Notes under the pieces: model-generated
What the model saw: only the letters and a program-made list of their open reading frames with translations
Database searches by the model: none
Told to the model about the DNA's origin: nothing
From: Adiantum capillus-veneris
Lineage: Eukaryota; Streptophyta; Polypodiopsida; Polypodiales; Pteridaceae
Length of the DNA stretch: 60,000 nucleotides
Assembly: GCA_014529385.2 (NCBI GenBank)
Contig: CM043956.1
Span: 63,928,620 to 63,988,619 of the forward strand
Direction of reading: 5' to 3'
Position numbers and translations under genes: made by a program
In this document: in pieces, positions 1 to 11,108 of the stretch
Layout: every line of letters starts with the position of its first letter
Position numbering within the stretch: position 1 is the first letter of the stretch

Positions 1-171
1 AATGACATATTTTGATATTTAATGCTGTGACATGTGACATATTTTTTTGGTTTTACTTCTATGTCTCGAGCTTTGTTGTCTCTATTTGTTGTTCATTAAT
101 CCAATAATCATATGTATCAATGTCTTCTTTTGGTTGAGTTCAAAAAGTGATATATACTTCTGTCACAGGCT
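1..171. other. flank upstream of the Harbinger transposase relic
   Basis: AT-rich sequence with no ORF that I can support. It ends in a pyrimidine-containing tract and 'gtcacag' just before the first ATG of the transposase relic, which looks like a plant 3' splice site. An upstream exon outside the window is therefore possible. I could not identify a terminal inverted repeat of the DNA transposon here. Confidence 0.4.
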
Positions 172-1111
172 ATGGAGGATGAGCTGGTGATTCTTGCTTG
201 CTTCTTTGCATTAATTATTGGTGCAATCGCAGCTCTAGAGCTTGTAGAATATGACGATGCTGGCATGATTGACTACACGTACCAAGTTCATGTTCTTACT
301 TGTTTCATTGGTCGAGTAATCCCAGCCAGAGCAGCGCGCACAGGGAGGAGAAGGCATGAGAATAGAGCATGTTGGGCATATCCCTGGCCACACACATTCA
401 TGGAGCAGTGCTTGAATGGTAGCTACTCCAACAAGATGTTCAAGAGCAGGCTTCGAGTAAGCAGAGACACCTTCAATTTCTTGACACCATGGTTAGCTCC
501 AAAGATGTGCCGCTCTAACACAAATTGTCGCAAGGCAATCACCGTTGAGAAAAGAGTCTGTGTAGCTTTACATCGCTTGGCTTTAGGGGCGAGTCCCCAA
601 ATTATTTTGCAGCCGCCGCAGCACAAGAGATTGTCATCCATTTTTGCGATGCAGTGTCTTCTTCCGGTCTGCATGATCTTTTTGTCAAATGGCCTTCGAT
701 TGACAGGATGCAAAGCCTTGCCAAGGATTTTGAGGCAATCCACAGTATTCCTTTTGTGATAGGTGCAGTAGATGGTAGCCATGTGACAATCATTGCACCT
801 CGAGCAAATCATGAGGACTACTTCAACAGAAAGGGCTTCCACTCAATTATCTTGTAGATGGCAGTGGCCGCAAATTGCGTTGTTTGGGATTACGACATAG
901 GGTGGGCAGGGTCCATGCATGATTGATTTCAACGCAGTCAACTAGGTCAAAATGTGAAGCAGGTTGCCTAGGCAATTATTGTCTCTTGGGGGATTGTGCA
1001 TATCCAGCAAGATTTTGGATGCTTCCACCTTTCAAAGGTAGTAAAGAGTACGGCTTATCTTCCAAGAAATACTTTTGGAACTACATCCAATCCAATTCGA
1101 GAATGACTGTG
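172..1111 (+). pseudogene. PIF/Harbinger transposase relic, segment 1 (N-terminal and first two catalytic Asp regions)
   Basis: This is the N-terminal part of a Harbinger-type (HARBI1-like, DDE_Tnp_4) transposase, the nuclease that cuts and pastes PIF/Harbinger DNA transposons. The helical N-terminal domain is recognisable (FKSRLRVSRDTFNFL, then RKAITVEKRVCVALHRLALG). The first catalytic Asp is in GAVDGSH (codon near 771) and the second in LLGDCAYP (codon near 992). The reading frame changes near nt 597 and again between about 857 and 923, and there is a TAG at about 855, so the gene was decaying before or after its disruption. It stops at the 5-bp target site CTGTG (1107-1111) where Copia-1 entered. 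The catalytic Glu is in segment 2 at 25596. No terminal inverted repeats or Myb-like partner ORF were recognised. I am sure of the family and also sure that it is non-functional. Confidence 0.88.
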
Positions 1112-1136
1112 TGAAGTCGCGGAGCTGAGCTTAGAT

Positions 1137-1171
<35 letters not shown>

Positions 1172-1343
1172 TACACAGACGGAGAGCTTACACAGTACGC
1201 AGAGAATTCGTTGAAGGGTTATCTCCCAAATCTTATTATTCACACAAGTATAAGTGAGTGTATACAAAGAGTTAGTGATAAGCGAGTTAGGCGGGCGGCC
1301 GGCCATATCCGTATAAGCGGCCACTTGGGCTTTAATCCCAACA
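1112..1343 (-). repeat. Copia-1 3' LTR
   Basis: 232-bp LTR bounded by TG and CA, matching 25359-25590 along its length. It contains an (AC)n microsatellite at about 1138-1168. A purine-rich tract on the minus strand (complement of 1344-1352) sits directly at its inner edge, as expected for the polypurine tract. Confidence 0.93.
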
Positions 1344-1349
1344 ACCTTC

Positions 1350-1416
1350 CACTTAAAGTCCAATGTGGCACTTTAAGTGACTGTAAATCTATAAACATAA
1401 ATGTACAAAGATTTAC
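1350..1416. other. two adjacent inverted repeats next to the Copia-1 3' LTR
   Basis: CACTTAAAG at 1350-1358 is repeated inverted at 1371-1379 (12-base loop). GTAAATCT at 1383-1390 is repeated inverted at 1409-1416 (18-base loop). They lie between the end of pol and the polypurine tract and could fold into two short RNA hairpins in the 3' end of the transcript. The function is unknown. Confidence 0.5.
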
Positions 1417-1427
1417 ATGGTTGCCAT

Positions 1428-3088
1428 CTATCCAATGCCCAATAACTCACGACAATGCACAAAGCCCTCTCCTGGAAGTCCCTTTGTGAGTAGATCAGCA
1501 GGATTGTCCTTGGTGTGGATCTTCATCAGTTGTATCTGCTTGTCTTCAAGTAATTCCCTAATGAAGCGATATTTCACATCAATATACTTAGTCTTTGAAT
1601 GGAACACTGGATTCTTTGCCAATTGTATAGCACTTTGACTATCACAATATAACTCTGGCATATCTACTTTGATTCCCAAGTCTACTACCAATCTACCAAG
1701 CCAAATAGCTTCTTTGCATGCCTTATTTGCTGCAACATACTCACCTTCTATAGTAGACTGCGTAATACAATCTGTAATCAAGACCGCCATGATATGGCAC
1801 CTCCAGCCAATGTAAAGACATAGCCTGATGTAGATCTCCTCTTATCCAAGTCTCCTGCATAATATGAGTCAATGTATCCTCTGACACTCAAATCCTGACT
1901 ACCATAGCATATGCGCATACTCTTTGTATGTTTTAAGTATCTCATGATACCTTTCACTGCCTCCCAATGTTTCTTGCCGAGATTTGACATATATCTTCTA
2001 ACCACTCCCACTGCAAATGCAATATCCGGACGTGTAGCAATCATTTCATACATCAAACTCCCACATGCAGACGCATACGGCACCGTATCCATTTCAACCT
2101 TTTTTATCTCAGACTGTGGGCAATCTTGGTTGCTTAGTTTCACATATGACGGCAATGGTGTCATCAATGCCTTTCCCCTGTCCATATGGAAGCGTTGCAA
2201 CACCTTGTCAATATACTCTTCCTAAGATAAGTAAAGCATCTTCTTTGACCTATCTCGCTAGATACGCATACCCAGTATATGACTTGCCTCACCCATGTCT
2301 TTCATGTCAAAAACCTTTGCCATTTTTGACTTAAGAGCTGAAATTTCTGTCATTTGTCTACCAGCAAGTAACATGTCATCCACATAGAAGATGAGGATTA
2401 TCAAGCTATGATCCTTAGCTTGTCGAGTATACATGCAATGATCTGTCTCACTTCTCGTGTATTCTTGAGAAAGCATAGATTGGTGAAACTTCTTGTACCA
2501 TTCTCTTGGTGCCTGCTTCAAGCCATAGAGACTCTTTCTCAAACGACATACCAATTTCTCTTTGCCTTTCTCAACATACCCTTCTGGCTGCTGCATATAA
2601 ACCTCCTCATGCAAATCTCCATGAAGAAATGCCGTTTTCACATCCATCTGATGTAAATGTAGATCATGTTTAGCAACCAAAGCAAGTACACTTCTCAATG
2701 TTGTCATCTTGACAACTGGTGAAAAGACTTCATCAAAATCTATTCCGTGTTCTTACTTAAAACCCTTAGCAACCAACCGTGCTTTGTATTTTGGTTGTCC
2801 ATCATGAGGAGTAAGCTTATACCTGTAAACCCACTTACAAAGTAGATCTTTCTTGCCCTCTGGCAATTGAACCAAATCCCACGTTTGATTCTTATGCAGA
2901 GCCGTCATCTCTGATTGCATGGCCAACTTCCATTTTTTCGAGTCAACCACTTGTAATGCTTCCTTGTAACAAGATGGTTCTCCGCAATCCGTGAGCATGA
3001 CATAATTTAGAGGTGGCACATAACGATCAGGTGGTTTGGAGACACGCTCAGAACGTCTCACCACAACTGATTCTGCCTCTCTAGCCAC
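1428..3088 (-). pseudogene. Copia-1 reverse transcriptase and RNase H (pol C-terminal part), broken
   Basis: Encodes the replication enzymes of Copia-1. Reading leftwards from 3088, the RT start (KWVYRYKLTPHDGQ, then YKARLVAKGFK) is followed by QMDVKTAFLHGDLHEEVYM, LYGLKQAPREW and the catalytic FYVDDMLL. Next come the thumb region and Ty1-type RNase H, with RGYIDSYYAGD, CDSQSAIQLAKNP and a C-terminal NPADLLTKGL. The open stretches are 2753-3088, 2258-2707, 1778-2203 and 1428-1790. In-frame stops separate most of them, for example where KQEHGIDFDEVF and SQEEYI would be expected; these look like Gln codons turned into TAA or TAG. The RNase H part also shifts frame near 1790. Domain order IN-RT-RH is that of copia. 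Non-functional. Confidence 0.9.
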
Positions 3089-3115
3089 TATAGGTTGTTC
3101 GTGAGCCTGACCATG

Positions 3116-4006
3116 CTATCTTGATGTGCTAGCACTAGGTCCATCTTCCCTGAAGACAACTCTTCTGATCTCCTTTGTCTTCTCTGGCTTAGCGTGAAAC
3201 TTGGCTTCATTGAAATGCACATCATTGCTACGAATAACTTTTTTAGACTCATGATCCCAAAGCCGGTAACCCATCTTGCCCGATTCTCCGTAGCCGAGAA
3301 AGATACATTTCTTGCTCTTTAGTTCTAACTTATTCCTGAACTCCTTAGGAATATGGCTATAAGCTTCACAACCAAAGACTCTGAGATGCTTATACGAAGG
3401 TGCCTTGCCTGTCCATAGCATCTCGGCCACTTCACTCTTATCCAGAACCCTACTAGGAGACCTGTTGATCAAATGGACTGTTGTAGCCACTGCTTCTGAC
3501 CAAAATCCATCAAGCAACTCAACATTTGACAGCATGCTTCTGACCTTCTCTTGTATGGTTCTATTCATACGTTCTGCAAATCCATTTCGTGAAGGTTTGT
3601 ATGGTGCAGTAAGTTCCCGCTTTATCCATTTTGCTTCACAAAAGTCTTGAAAAGATTTGGAAATGTACTCTCTACCATTGTCAGTTCTCAAGCACTTCAA
3701 CTTCTGACCACACTGATTCTCCACAAGCTGCAAGAATGTCTTAAAGACCTTGAGCACCTCATCCTTGTGCTTCAAGAAGTAAACCCATACTCTGCGAGAA
3801 TAGTCGTCTATGAATGTACAAAAGTACGCTGCTCTCCCTAGTGACAAACTAGGCATTGGTCCGCATAGATCACTATGCACAAGAGCTAACCGTTTGTCCC
3901 TATGATTCCTCTTTGATCTGTGTGGTTCCTGTGTTTGCTTACCATAAACACAATGCTCACAAAACTCAAAATCTTGAAATGAAAAGCCAAGCAATAACCA
4001 TAACAA
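3116..4006 (-). pseudogene. Copia-1 integrase core and C-terminal region
   Basis: A 296-aa open stretch covering the GAG-pre-integrase Cys motif (FCEHCVYGKQ) and the rve integrase core. The core triad is visible as LVHSDLCGP, LRTDNGREY and then NGFAERMNRT, where the Glu is expected. It is followed by the copia-type C-terminal segment (VFGCEAYSHIPKEFRNKLE, then KCIFLGYGESGKMGYRLW). The protein would insert the cDNA copy into the chromosome. It continues into the RT-bearing part to the left and is separated from gag-protease to the right by about 400 bp of the same polyprotein with stops. Confidence 0.9.
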
Positions 4007-4009
4007 GAA

Positions 4010-5193
4010 AGTATTTTCATTCCTCTTTTTGACATATGTCCCAGCCTACGATGCCACAGTGACACACTTGGTTGCTCAATAACAATTAATTACATGGTTT
4101 TTAACCTCTGAAACATGTAAAGTGTACAGAGTTCCTGACTTGATACCATGTGCTACAGTCATTGAACCTTTGGAGACCTTCCAAGCGCTGTTCCCAAAAA
4201 CTGTCACATAACCCACATCATCCAACTTCCCTGTACTGATCAAGCTCTTTCGGATTGCTGGAACATGTCTGACATTCTTGAGCCATAAAGAAGAGCCATT
4301 CTAAAACTTCAAGTGCACATCTCCCACTCCAAGTATGTCACAAACCTGCTCATTGCCAAGTCTGACATAATCTTTAGTAGCCACATATGATGTAAACCAC
4401 TCTTTGTGTGGAGAAACATGTTAAGATGCCTCTGAGTCGATAATCCATTGACTCATAGCATGTCCATCCTCTGCATTCAAGAAAACAAAATCAAAATTCC
4501 ATGTGAGGAAGATGTCACCAGTTGCTATACTAGAATCATTGTCTGAACCAGATCCTGTGACATTCACCTCTTCAATCTTCACTGGACTCTTCTTTTCATT
4601 TTGCTCAGAACTCTTTGTTTTGCCTTTCTCTTGTTTCCACTTCGTACAGTCTCTCTTCATGTGACCCTTCTTGCCACAATGGTAGCATTCTATGTCATCC
4701 TTTGACTTCGAGACATGAGACTTACTTCGGTTTTGTGCCTTCTTACCCTTATTCTCTTTAGACTGTTGTCTCCCTCGAACGACCAAAGCACTATTCCCTT
4801 TGCCTTTGTCAATGTTATTCCTGTTCACTTCCTCTGTGAGTAAGCTGCCTTCTACATTGGCACTTGTAAGAACTTCTGGCGTGACAGAGTTACTTAATGT
4901 CGTGCGAAAAGTATCCCAACTGTCTGGCAAAGTGATTAAGAGAAACATAGCCTTCACTGAATCTGGAAAGACTATTGTTAACTCGCTGAAAATTGTGTGA
5001 AATTCATTGAGATGATTTGACATGGCTGTCCCTTTCTTCATCTTCAAATCCACCAATTTCTTGAGCCAGTAAACCTGAGAAGCGGAACTTTGTTTCTCAT
5101 ACATACCACATAGCTTTTTCCATACACCATACGCTGTAGTCTCTTCTATTATGTTGAAGTAAACATTTTTTGCAAGTGTCAGGATGATTGTGT
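4010..5193 (-). pseudogene. Copia-1 gag (C-terminal half), zinc knuckle and protease, broken
   Basis: Reading leftwards from the Gypsy-1 insertion: the UBN2-type gag domain (STIILTLAKNVYFNI, then KLCGMYEKQSSASQVYWLKKL), a CCHC zinc knuckle (CYHCGKKGHMKRDC), a linker rich in Lys and Ser, and the aspartic protease site at WIIDSEAS near 4430. The usual catalytic DSG or DTG reads DSE here and the next codon is TAA. Both changes fit single C-to-T or G-to-A transitions. A second stop follows after HLKF. The first 64 codons of gag are on the far side of Gypsy-1 at 24110-24300. Gag would form the particle and the protease would process it, but this copy cannot. Confidence 0.88.
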
Positions 5194-6129
5194 GTTGAGC
5201 CAACAGAGGATCACACCCACATTTTTGCTCACACTCATCATTTTGTAACCATTGATTGTAATAAATGTCTTTCCGACATTAATTTTGATTTGAGCCATTC
5301 ATTAAGTAACGGGACTCAATTGAGTTTCCAGCTTGTAATCTCGAAGTAATTTCACTTGCTGATGTAATTAGTTAGAGATGTTCTCACCTCCAAGGCTGAG
5401 GTATATAAGCCAAAGTTTTTGAAACCTAAGGGGGAGATTATTAATCAAAGTGAGTTTTTGAGCGCCGTGACTGTGTCTGAGAGAGAGAGAGAGAGAGAGA
5501 GAGTCTTAACTACTTGCTACGCGAGCTACGGAGCCGCCATTGGAGAAGCGACACCGCCATTGTGTTAGCAACGGCGAGAGCTACGCATAGATACCAAGAG
5601 TGCGCGCTATCGGCTTCTATGTGTGGTAAGTTCCTACGAGCTTCGGTGTGAGTTTTCTTCCAACTCGTGTGTCGGAATTGAGCGTGCAGCATATCTATAG
5701 AACCACAACGAGTAGAGCTACACATTAGTACCATCGGGGTCAAGTTTCGATCACTTGTATATTTCGGCCTGTCTTCATACGCGTTTATCGCACGGAGTGG
5801 TTATAGGTTGAGTTTGCAGTTCAAGTCTTTAGGGTGTTGTTCTTACCTAGTGTATAGACTTCCCCTTGAGTTTGAGATCGATTCAATGATTCTAGATCTT
5901 GTTTCGTATAGCATTCATTCGTAGTACGGATTTCAGTCACTTGCGTATTTTAGAACTTAGATTTGATTTCCTTAGTAGTGATTGTCATTCGAAGGTCGAG
6001 TAGGTGATTTGACACCCACCTAGTTGTTTCCATGCGCCTGCGGGTCAAGCTTCGTCCTTGTCTGACAAATTCTGTTGTTGGTTGAGTTCTCGCTATTTAG
6101 CTTCCGCTAGCGGCGTAACCGCCTTAACA
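5194..6129 (+). repeat. Gypsy-1 5' LTR
   Basis: 936-bp LTR beginning TGTTGAG and ending TTAACA, with a short (GA)n at about 5479-5503. It holds the expected promoter and polyadenylation region of the element. The TATA-like 'gaggtatataagcc' near 5398-5411 is a plausible core promoter for the genomic transcript. Confidence 0.94.
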
Positions 6130-6131
6130 TT

Positions 6132-6148
6132 TGGCGCCGTTGCCGGGG
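6132..6148 (+). promoter_or_regulatory. Gypsy-1 primer-binding site (tRNA-Asp)
   Basis: TGGCGCCGTTGCCGGGG starts two bases after the LTR. It is the exact complement of the 3' end of plant tRNA-Asp(GTC) as I know it. It primes minus-strand cDNA synthesis and fixes the LTR boundary and the plus orientation. Confidence 0.92.
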
Positions 6149-6664
6149 ACGAGAGCCCTAAGTAGGTGACCTTAGACTAATCCTACGAGGTGAGTCGTGT
6201 AAACTACTTTGTATACTTTAGTTAGAAAAGATCTATGAGTGGTGGACTCCGAAGATCTCGAGAGATACTAGGAAGTGGGGTATTCCTGGGTCTTCCGTGT
6301 TGACAGTATTTTTAGTTTAGCTTAGATTTGTTTGTTGTTTTGTTGGTGTTGAGTAGTTGTTGATAGAAGAAGAATTTGCTAGTCCGTGAGTGGCAGTGGA
6401 TCTCTTTAAAATCACAATTACCAAACCTATTTTATGATTAGGAATAGCTTAGGTAGGACTTCATTTGATCCTGATCTAGAGCTAGTAATCATTGGAGTAT
6501 TTGCTTGATATGGTTGATTGCATGTTAGATCACTAAACCGTCGAGTTAGTAGTGAAACTTGCAATAAACAAAAGTCAGAGAAATTTTCTGTGTATCTGGG
6601 AGTTGCTGAGCACTTGAGAAAGCTTTAGGAAGGATTCTGTGCCAAAAAACTGGAAATCTGCAAC
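6149..6664 (+). other. Gypsy-1 leader, part before the palindromes
   Basis: Untranslated leader between the primer site and the first palindrome. No ORF of note is present. It presumably holds packaging signals, but I cannot point to one. Confidence 0.5.
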
Positions 6665-7386
6665 TTTAGACATCATACGCGTATGATGTCTAAATGACCA
6701 AACAGAGACCAAAACAGAAATTTTGACTTTACCAGAGTGTTCAAAAGGGGGGTTATACCCTAATTTCAACTTAAAACAAGAGCATTAACACTCAAAGAAA
6801 CCCAAAAAGACAAGTCGGAGTCCAAGAAACGCAAAGAATAGGAAATTTTGGATTCAGATCTTGTTTTTACATTCAAACCTGACAAAAACACTTGAAACTC
6901 AATTATAAACATTGGAGAAGGCTTAAAACCGAGAATAGTCAAAATCTGGGACAAAAGACATCATACGCGTATAATGTCTTTTAGCACATCCACTGCTTAT
7001 TTTTGATATCTGACCTGACAAGATTGTTGCAAACACTGTAGAAAGCATAAATATCAAGTCTTGACCCAAATTGATGAAAAAGACATCATACGCGTATGAT
7101 GTCTTTGACCTAATTTTGGACATATTTTGATACTTTGCCAACACAGATCCATTGTAATAGCTGTCTAGAGGTTATATTTCAAGTTTCATCCCATTTGGAT
7201 CACAATTGACCCAAAACAAGTCAAAAGCAGAAAATTGCCAAGAAAAGCCTAAATTATCCATAACTTGCTCAAACAGAGTTCAAACTGAATTTTGTGAGTG
7301 GACAGAGCATAAGGGGGCTACTGAGAGTGAGCATAACCAAAATAGTCCAAATCTGTGAAAAAAGACATCATACGCGTATAATGTCT
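6665..7386 (+). repeat. phased palindrome array 1 in the Gypsy-1 5' leader (four copies)
   Basis: Four copies of a 24-bp dyad made of the half-site AGACATCATACG followed by its reverse complement. They lie at 6668-6691, 6956-6979, 7081-7104 and 7363-7386. The first and third are perfect; the second and fourth have one mismatched pair. Flanking A and T runs extend some to 28-30 bp. Start-to-start spacings are 288, 125 and 282 bp, and the gag ATG is 188 bp after the last start. The flanks between copies are only loosely alike, whereas the dyads are almost invariant. The centre ACGCGT fits the CGCG-box core bound by CAMTA factors. A transcription-factor site or an RNA dimerisation signal are both possible. 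Confidence 0.85.
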
Positions 7387-7550
7387 TTTTCAGCATAACT
7401 ACAACAAAATTCTCACTTGATGAAACAAAAGTTGTCCAACTGACAAGATTAAACAATTGACCAAGTATCAATCAGTTTGGATCAATTCTGACCACAAAAA
7501 CTTGGAAAAACAAATTGCCGAGACGGAAAAGTTAAAGTCCTTTAGGGGAA

Positions 7551-9653
7551 TTGATGAATTTGAGATCGGGCAGGAATCTCCAGAATAACCAACCAAAACA
7601 AGGGGAACAAGCAAGTGTCATATCAACCGAGGGAAGTGTAAACCAAAGTTGGGTGCAACCATTAGAGCCGATCTTTGAAGGAAGTGTTTCTGATACTTCT
7701 TCGGAGAGATCTTACGAGATCTTCACCGAACACTTGGAACACTTGAACCTGAACAACAGAGAAAATATGGCAACAGGACCATCAAACCCTTCCGCCACAA
7801 TGAAGCTATTGTTCATAAAATACCAGTACGACAATGAGCAAGGTGCCAAGATCTACAAAGATGGAATGGACCGCTATTGTGTAAAGATAGAAGATGGACC
7901 TAGTGAGTTCAAGGACTTAGTGCATGTGAGCTATAGCGGAGATAGATATCTAGATGACGAGGGTACCATGTATTTGGTAGTCATAAACCCTAACATTGTG
8001 GACAAGTGGGGATTGATGGGCACCAAAGCCAAAGTAGATGAAGAACTTGAGGAGAAAGCACCAATAATGAACTTCCCTGATGCGAGGTTAAGAAGAGAGA
8101 ATGAAACTACAAGGATCAACACTGATAACAGCTATGTGGGGCTATACAAATATAATAATGGGGAGCAATATCTCTATTATAGATGTGAAGAACCCTACAC
8201 TGGAGAGTTGACAGACCAAAAAAGACTTTATGTCTTTACCTACACAGAGGGATCGGAAGTGAAAATTGCCGCTTATGACAAGTATGGGAGGCAATACTCA
8301 ACAATGGGCAAGAAAGAATTAGAAGGATATACATACTTTGGGGGACCACTACATCAGTATTATGTTACTTCTAGCTCACAAAGACCAGCACCAACAAATG
8401 GAGTGCAAAACCCAATGACAACAGGAGGACAAAGAATTCAGGCTGCTGACTCTTTCAGTCAACCTCAGTACTCAAAGCCCGGACCAATGGGATCATTACA
8501 TTCCACAGAGTCAATGGATACGAATCGAGGTAGTGCAGTTCCAATCCCCACATATACCACTCCAGATCCAAGGTTCGAAGCGGAACCATCACATTTACCT
8601 CCTAGTAGTAGACTCAGGACAGGGGAACCGACAAGGGTAACCCATGAAGTCCATGATGCTAGAGAAAGCTTTAGCCGGGACACAGGAGCAATGAGATTGG
8701 TAGCAGACCATAGACGTATGAGACCATCTCAAGTAGCCAAGTGTATGCCAAAGAACTATGGTGGTTCAGGAGATCCGTATGCACATATGTCACTCTTTAA
8801 GCAAGTCTTAAGAGCTGAGCAGATAACAGATTTCCATACACAATACAAGGGATTTGGTCTTACTCTAGAAGGTACGGCATTGACATGGTTTCAACCACTG
8901 AACAGAGGGGGATTCCATGACATTGACCATTTGCTAAGAGAGTTTGCTGAGGAATTCTCAAAACGAGGGATTAAGCACAATACGGTCTCACAAATATATG
9001 CTTTTAAACAGAGAGAACACGAAAAAGTGAAGGAAGCTTCACTTCGCTTCAAACAATACATTGAGAGATGTCCAGTACGTGAACGACCACAAGATGACAG
9101 ACTATCTGTTCTCTTTATTGAAGGATTGAGAAACGACACTCTCAAGAAGGACTTGCACTTGAAAGCTTGTACAAGTTTCGAGCAAGTAACGAGAGAAGCA
9201 TTGTACTTAGTGGATAACTGTACGGTTTATGGAGAGGTGTCAGCGGATACAGATTTTGCATCCAGTAGCTCTTCCTCCGTAGCGAGCGAGACTACCACTA
9301 AAAAGAATGTTCAAACAACAACCATGCCAAATGTAGAGCAAATGATAGAAGATGCTCTAAAAAGGATGGCACCATACCAAAAACCATTGCCAAAACCACT
9401 GAAATGGTGTGCTATTGAACAAAAATGGACAAACCACCCAACAGAGGAGTGCTATTACAACAAAGGGTATGTAAGGGAGCGTCAGTATGCACCTCCTGCT
9501 CAATTAGCACCACCTCAGGTACATCCAGTACCTCGATACCCAACGGGAAATGTACCAGGACCTATGGGGATAAAAGACCGCAACCGGTATTGGGACAACA
9601 ACCACCTTTACCAGGAGCAAGACCAGTGGGCATTAGATATGCACCAACCTTAG
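7551..9653 (+). CDS. Gypsy-1 gag, main open frame (700 aa)
   Basis: Encodes the structural protein of the particle. The start is supported by the opening MMNLRSGRNLQNN; a similar LRSG opening is seen at the start of gag in Gypsy-2. Residues about 76-285 form a compact Tyr/Glu/Asp-rich segment (LLFIKYQYDNEQGAKIY and others) that I do not recognise. Residues about 285-390 are a Pro/Ser/Thr linker. Residues about 398-540 are a Retrotrans_gag core (KNYGGSGDPYAHMSLF, LEGTALTWFQPL, FAEEFSKRG, EASLRFKQYIERCP). The ORF runs out in a Pro-rich tail at 9653, where a frameshift between about 9540 and 9600 moves the true frame to the one ending at 9967. It lies 164 bp after the last leader palindrome. Confidence 0.85.
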   Translation: MMNLRSGRNLQNNQPKQGEQASVISTEGSVNQSWVQPLEPIFEGSVSDTSSERSYEIFTEHLEHLNLNNRENMATGPSNPSATMKLLFIKYQYDNEQGAKIYKDGMDRYCVKIEDGPSEFKDLVHVSYSGDRYLDDEGTMYLVVINPNIVDKWGLMGTKAKVDEELEEKAPIMNFPDARLRRENETTRINTDNSYVGLYKYNNGEQYLYYRCEEPYTGELTDQKRLYVFTYTEGSEVKIAAYDKYGRQYSTMGKKELEGYTYFGGPLHQYYVTSSSQRPAPTNGVQNPMTTGGQRIQAADSFSQPQYSKPGPMGSLHSTESMDTNRGSAVPIPTYTTPDPRFEAEPSHLPPSSRLRTGEPTRVTHEVHDARESFSRDTGAMRLVADHRRMRPSQVAKCMPKNYGGSGDPYAHMSLFKQVLRAEQITDFHTQYKGFGLTLEGTALTWFQPLNRGGFHDIDHLLREFAEEFSKRGIKHNTVSQIYAFKQREHEKVKEASLRFKQYIERCPVRERPQDDRLSVLFIEGLRNDTLKKDLHLKACTSFEQVTREALYLVDNCTVYGEVSADTDFASSSSSSVASETTTKKNVQTTTMPNVEQMIEDALKRMAPYQKPLPKPLKWCAIEQKWTNHPTEECYYNKGYVRERQYAPPAQLAPPQVHPVPRYPTGNVPGPMGIKDRNRYWDNNHLYQEQDQWALDMHQP

Positions 9654-11022
9654 AGAATCAGGAAGAACAAGCCTTAGTGCCTGTTCAAGCCTATTATGAA
9701 GAATCTGGTGCACACATGTCTCCAACTGTGTATTACCCACCAGAAGAACCCAAACAACCAGAACCATGGGGCATGATTGGGAATGTTGGAACACCAACAG
9801 TTACAAGTGCTTCTGATGAAGAGAGATACAATTTGGACGCAAGAACATTGATGTTCATAGCTCATGGAGGGTTAACAGGACAAAGACCATCCTATCCACA
9901 AAGGACGAATCAAGTGGGACCAAGACCAGCACTAGGACCTGTTACAAGTGTGGAGGTGACCATCTGATGAATGTTTGTCCACATACGGAAATCATTAGAA
10001 TTAACGCTTATTGCACTGAGTGTGGGGTTACTCACTTCATTGAGGATTGTTCAAAGAATCCAAACAAAGTGCAAAAGACGACATTGAATATGCTAGAAAC
10101 TATTCCTACCAGCAGTGGGTCCGAAAATGAAACTCTGATACCAACGCAAGTTGTTACTAGAGCTCAAGCTAAGAAAACCACTAGAGAACCTGAGAATGGA
10201 AAGTTAGCGACTGAAGTGGTTAGTCAAGGACCGCGGAGTCAGAGAAACACATGGAAAGCTAGAAAAGCACGCATGAAGTTGAGAAAAGAACGTGAAGACG
10301 CTATTCTAGCTGAGGAACTAAAGCGAACTAAAGATAGATTAGAAAAACTTGAGAGTCAAAACGGGAAACGAGAGATGAGCCCGGAAAGAACGAAACAAAA
10401 GAGTATCAAAGAAACAACGAGCTTAAGCTCAGGGGGATCAGTGCTAGTCGACAAAGTACACGAACCATTGGACGCACTGATGAGAGCTTACGAAGCTAGG
10501 TTAAAGAACAACCAAACACAAGAACAGAGGTGGATGACATACCCAAACGCGGAATTGGAAAAGCAGAGACTTGAAATGTGCCAGAGAATGATCGAGACTG
10601 CACAAGCCTTATTAGAACCACCAAGAGAAACAATGAATTGTGGAACGGAAAACCCAATTCAGCAAGAGACTATCATTTCACGGGTAGCTGAAAAGACTCC
10701 CAGTGCACAAAAGCCTGAAAATACACACAAGGATGACCGCATAGTATTGAACACAACCGATCAGGAGATAGAGAGTTTTCATCCAGTCATACAGAGGATT
10801 TACGGAAGAGATGAGGATTACAATGAATTTTGGAAACAAGTGAGAGAGGCAAACTTTGCAAACGAGCTAAGTTGCCAAGCTAATCAGACAAATTGGGAAA
10901 AGGACATCAGGAATCCTCCCATAGTGGAATTTGAGGCAGGATCTCAAGTGGACTTGGATCTGCAATCTTACTGGGGAGATGGGGGCTCTGTTAGAACAAT
11001 GGAGAGAAACCTCATTCACTGA
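9600..11022 (+). pseudogene. Gypsy-1 gag C-terminal part with two zinc knuckles and a charged coiled-coil region
   Basis: Continuation of gag after a frameshift. The stretch to 9967 is Pro/Gln-rich. A second shift leads into the frame holding a CCHC zinc knuckle, CYKCGGDHLMNVC, at 9940-9978, which spans the apparent ATG at 9967. A second knuckle, CTECGVTHFIEDC, is at 10012-10050. The rest is a Lys/Arg/Glu-rich region with heptad-like character (KLRKEREDAILAEELKRTKD) and a less charged end. Zinc knuckles of this form bind genomic RNA in retroelement Gag proteins. The stop at 11022 and a frame change just after it separate this part from the protease ORF. Confidence 0.72.
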
Positions 11023-11108
11023 ATACCTTACCTTCATACTTAGGAGAGTATGAAGCAAAATCCGAGATTAGAGCACTTCCCTCACGAAGAATCTCATCAG
11101 AAAAAGTC

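Noticed and set aside
1-1111. Terminal inverted repeats of the Harbinger element
   Set aside because: I could not find a credible pair by eye between the left edge and the region after 38153; the left end may lie outside the window.
1138-1168. (AC)n run as a transposon target or regulatory site
   Set aside because: It is part of the Copia-1 LTR and present in both LTRs, so it is inherited element sequence and not a target feature.
3405-3650. Plus-strand ORFs across Copia-1 (for example 2408-2656, 3405-3650, 3647-3841)
   Set aside because: They are antisense shadows of recognisable copia pol and have no domain of their own.
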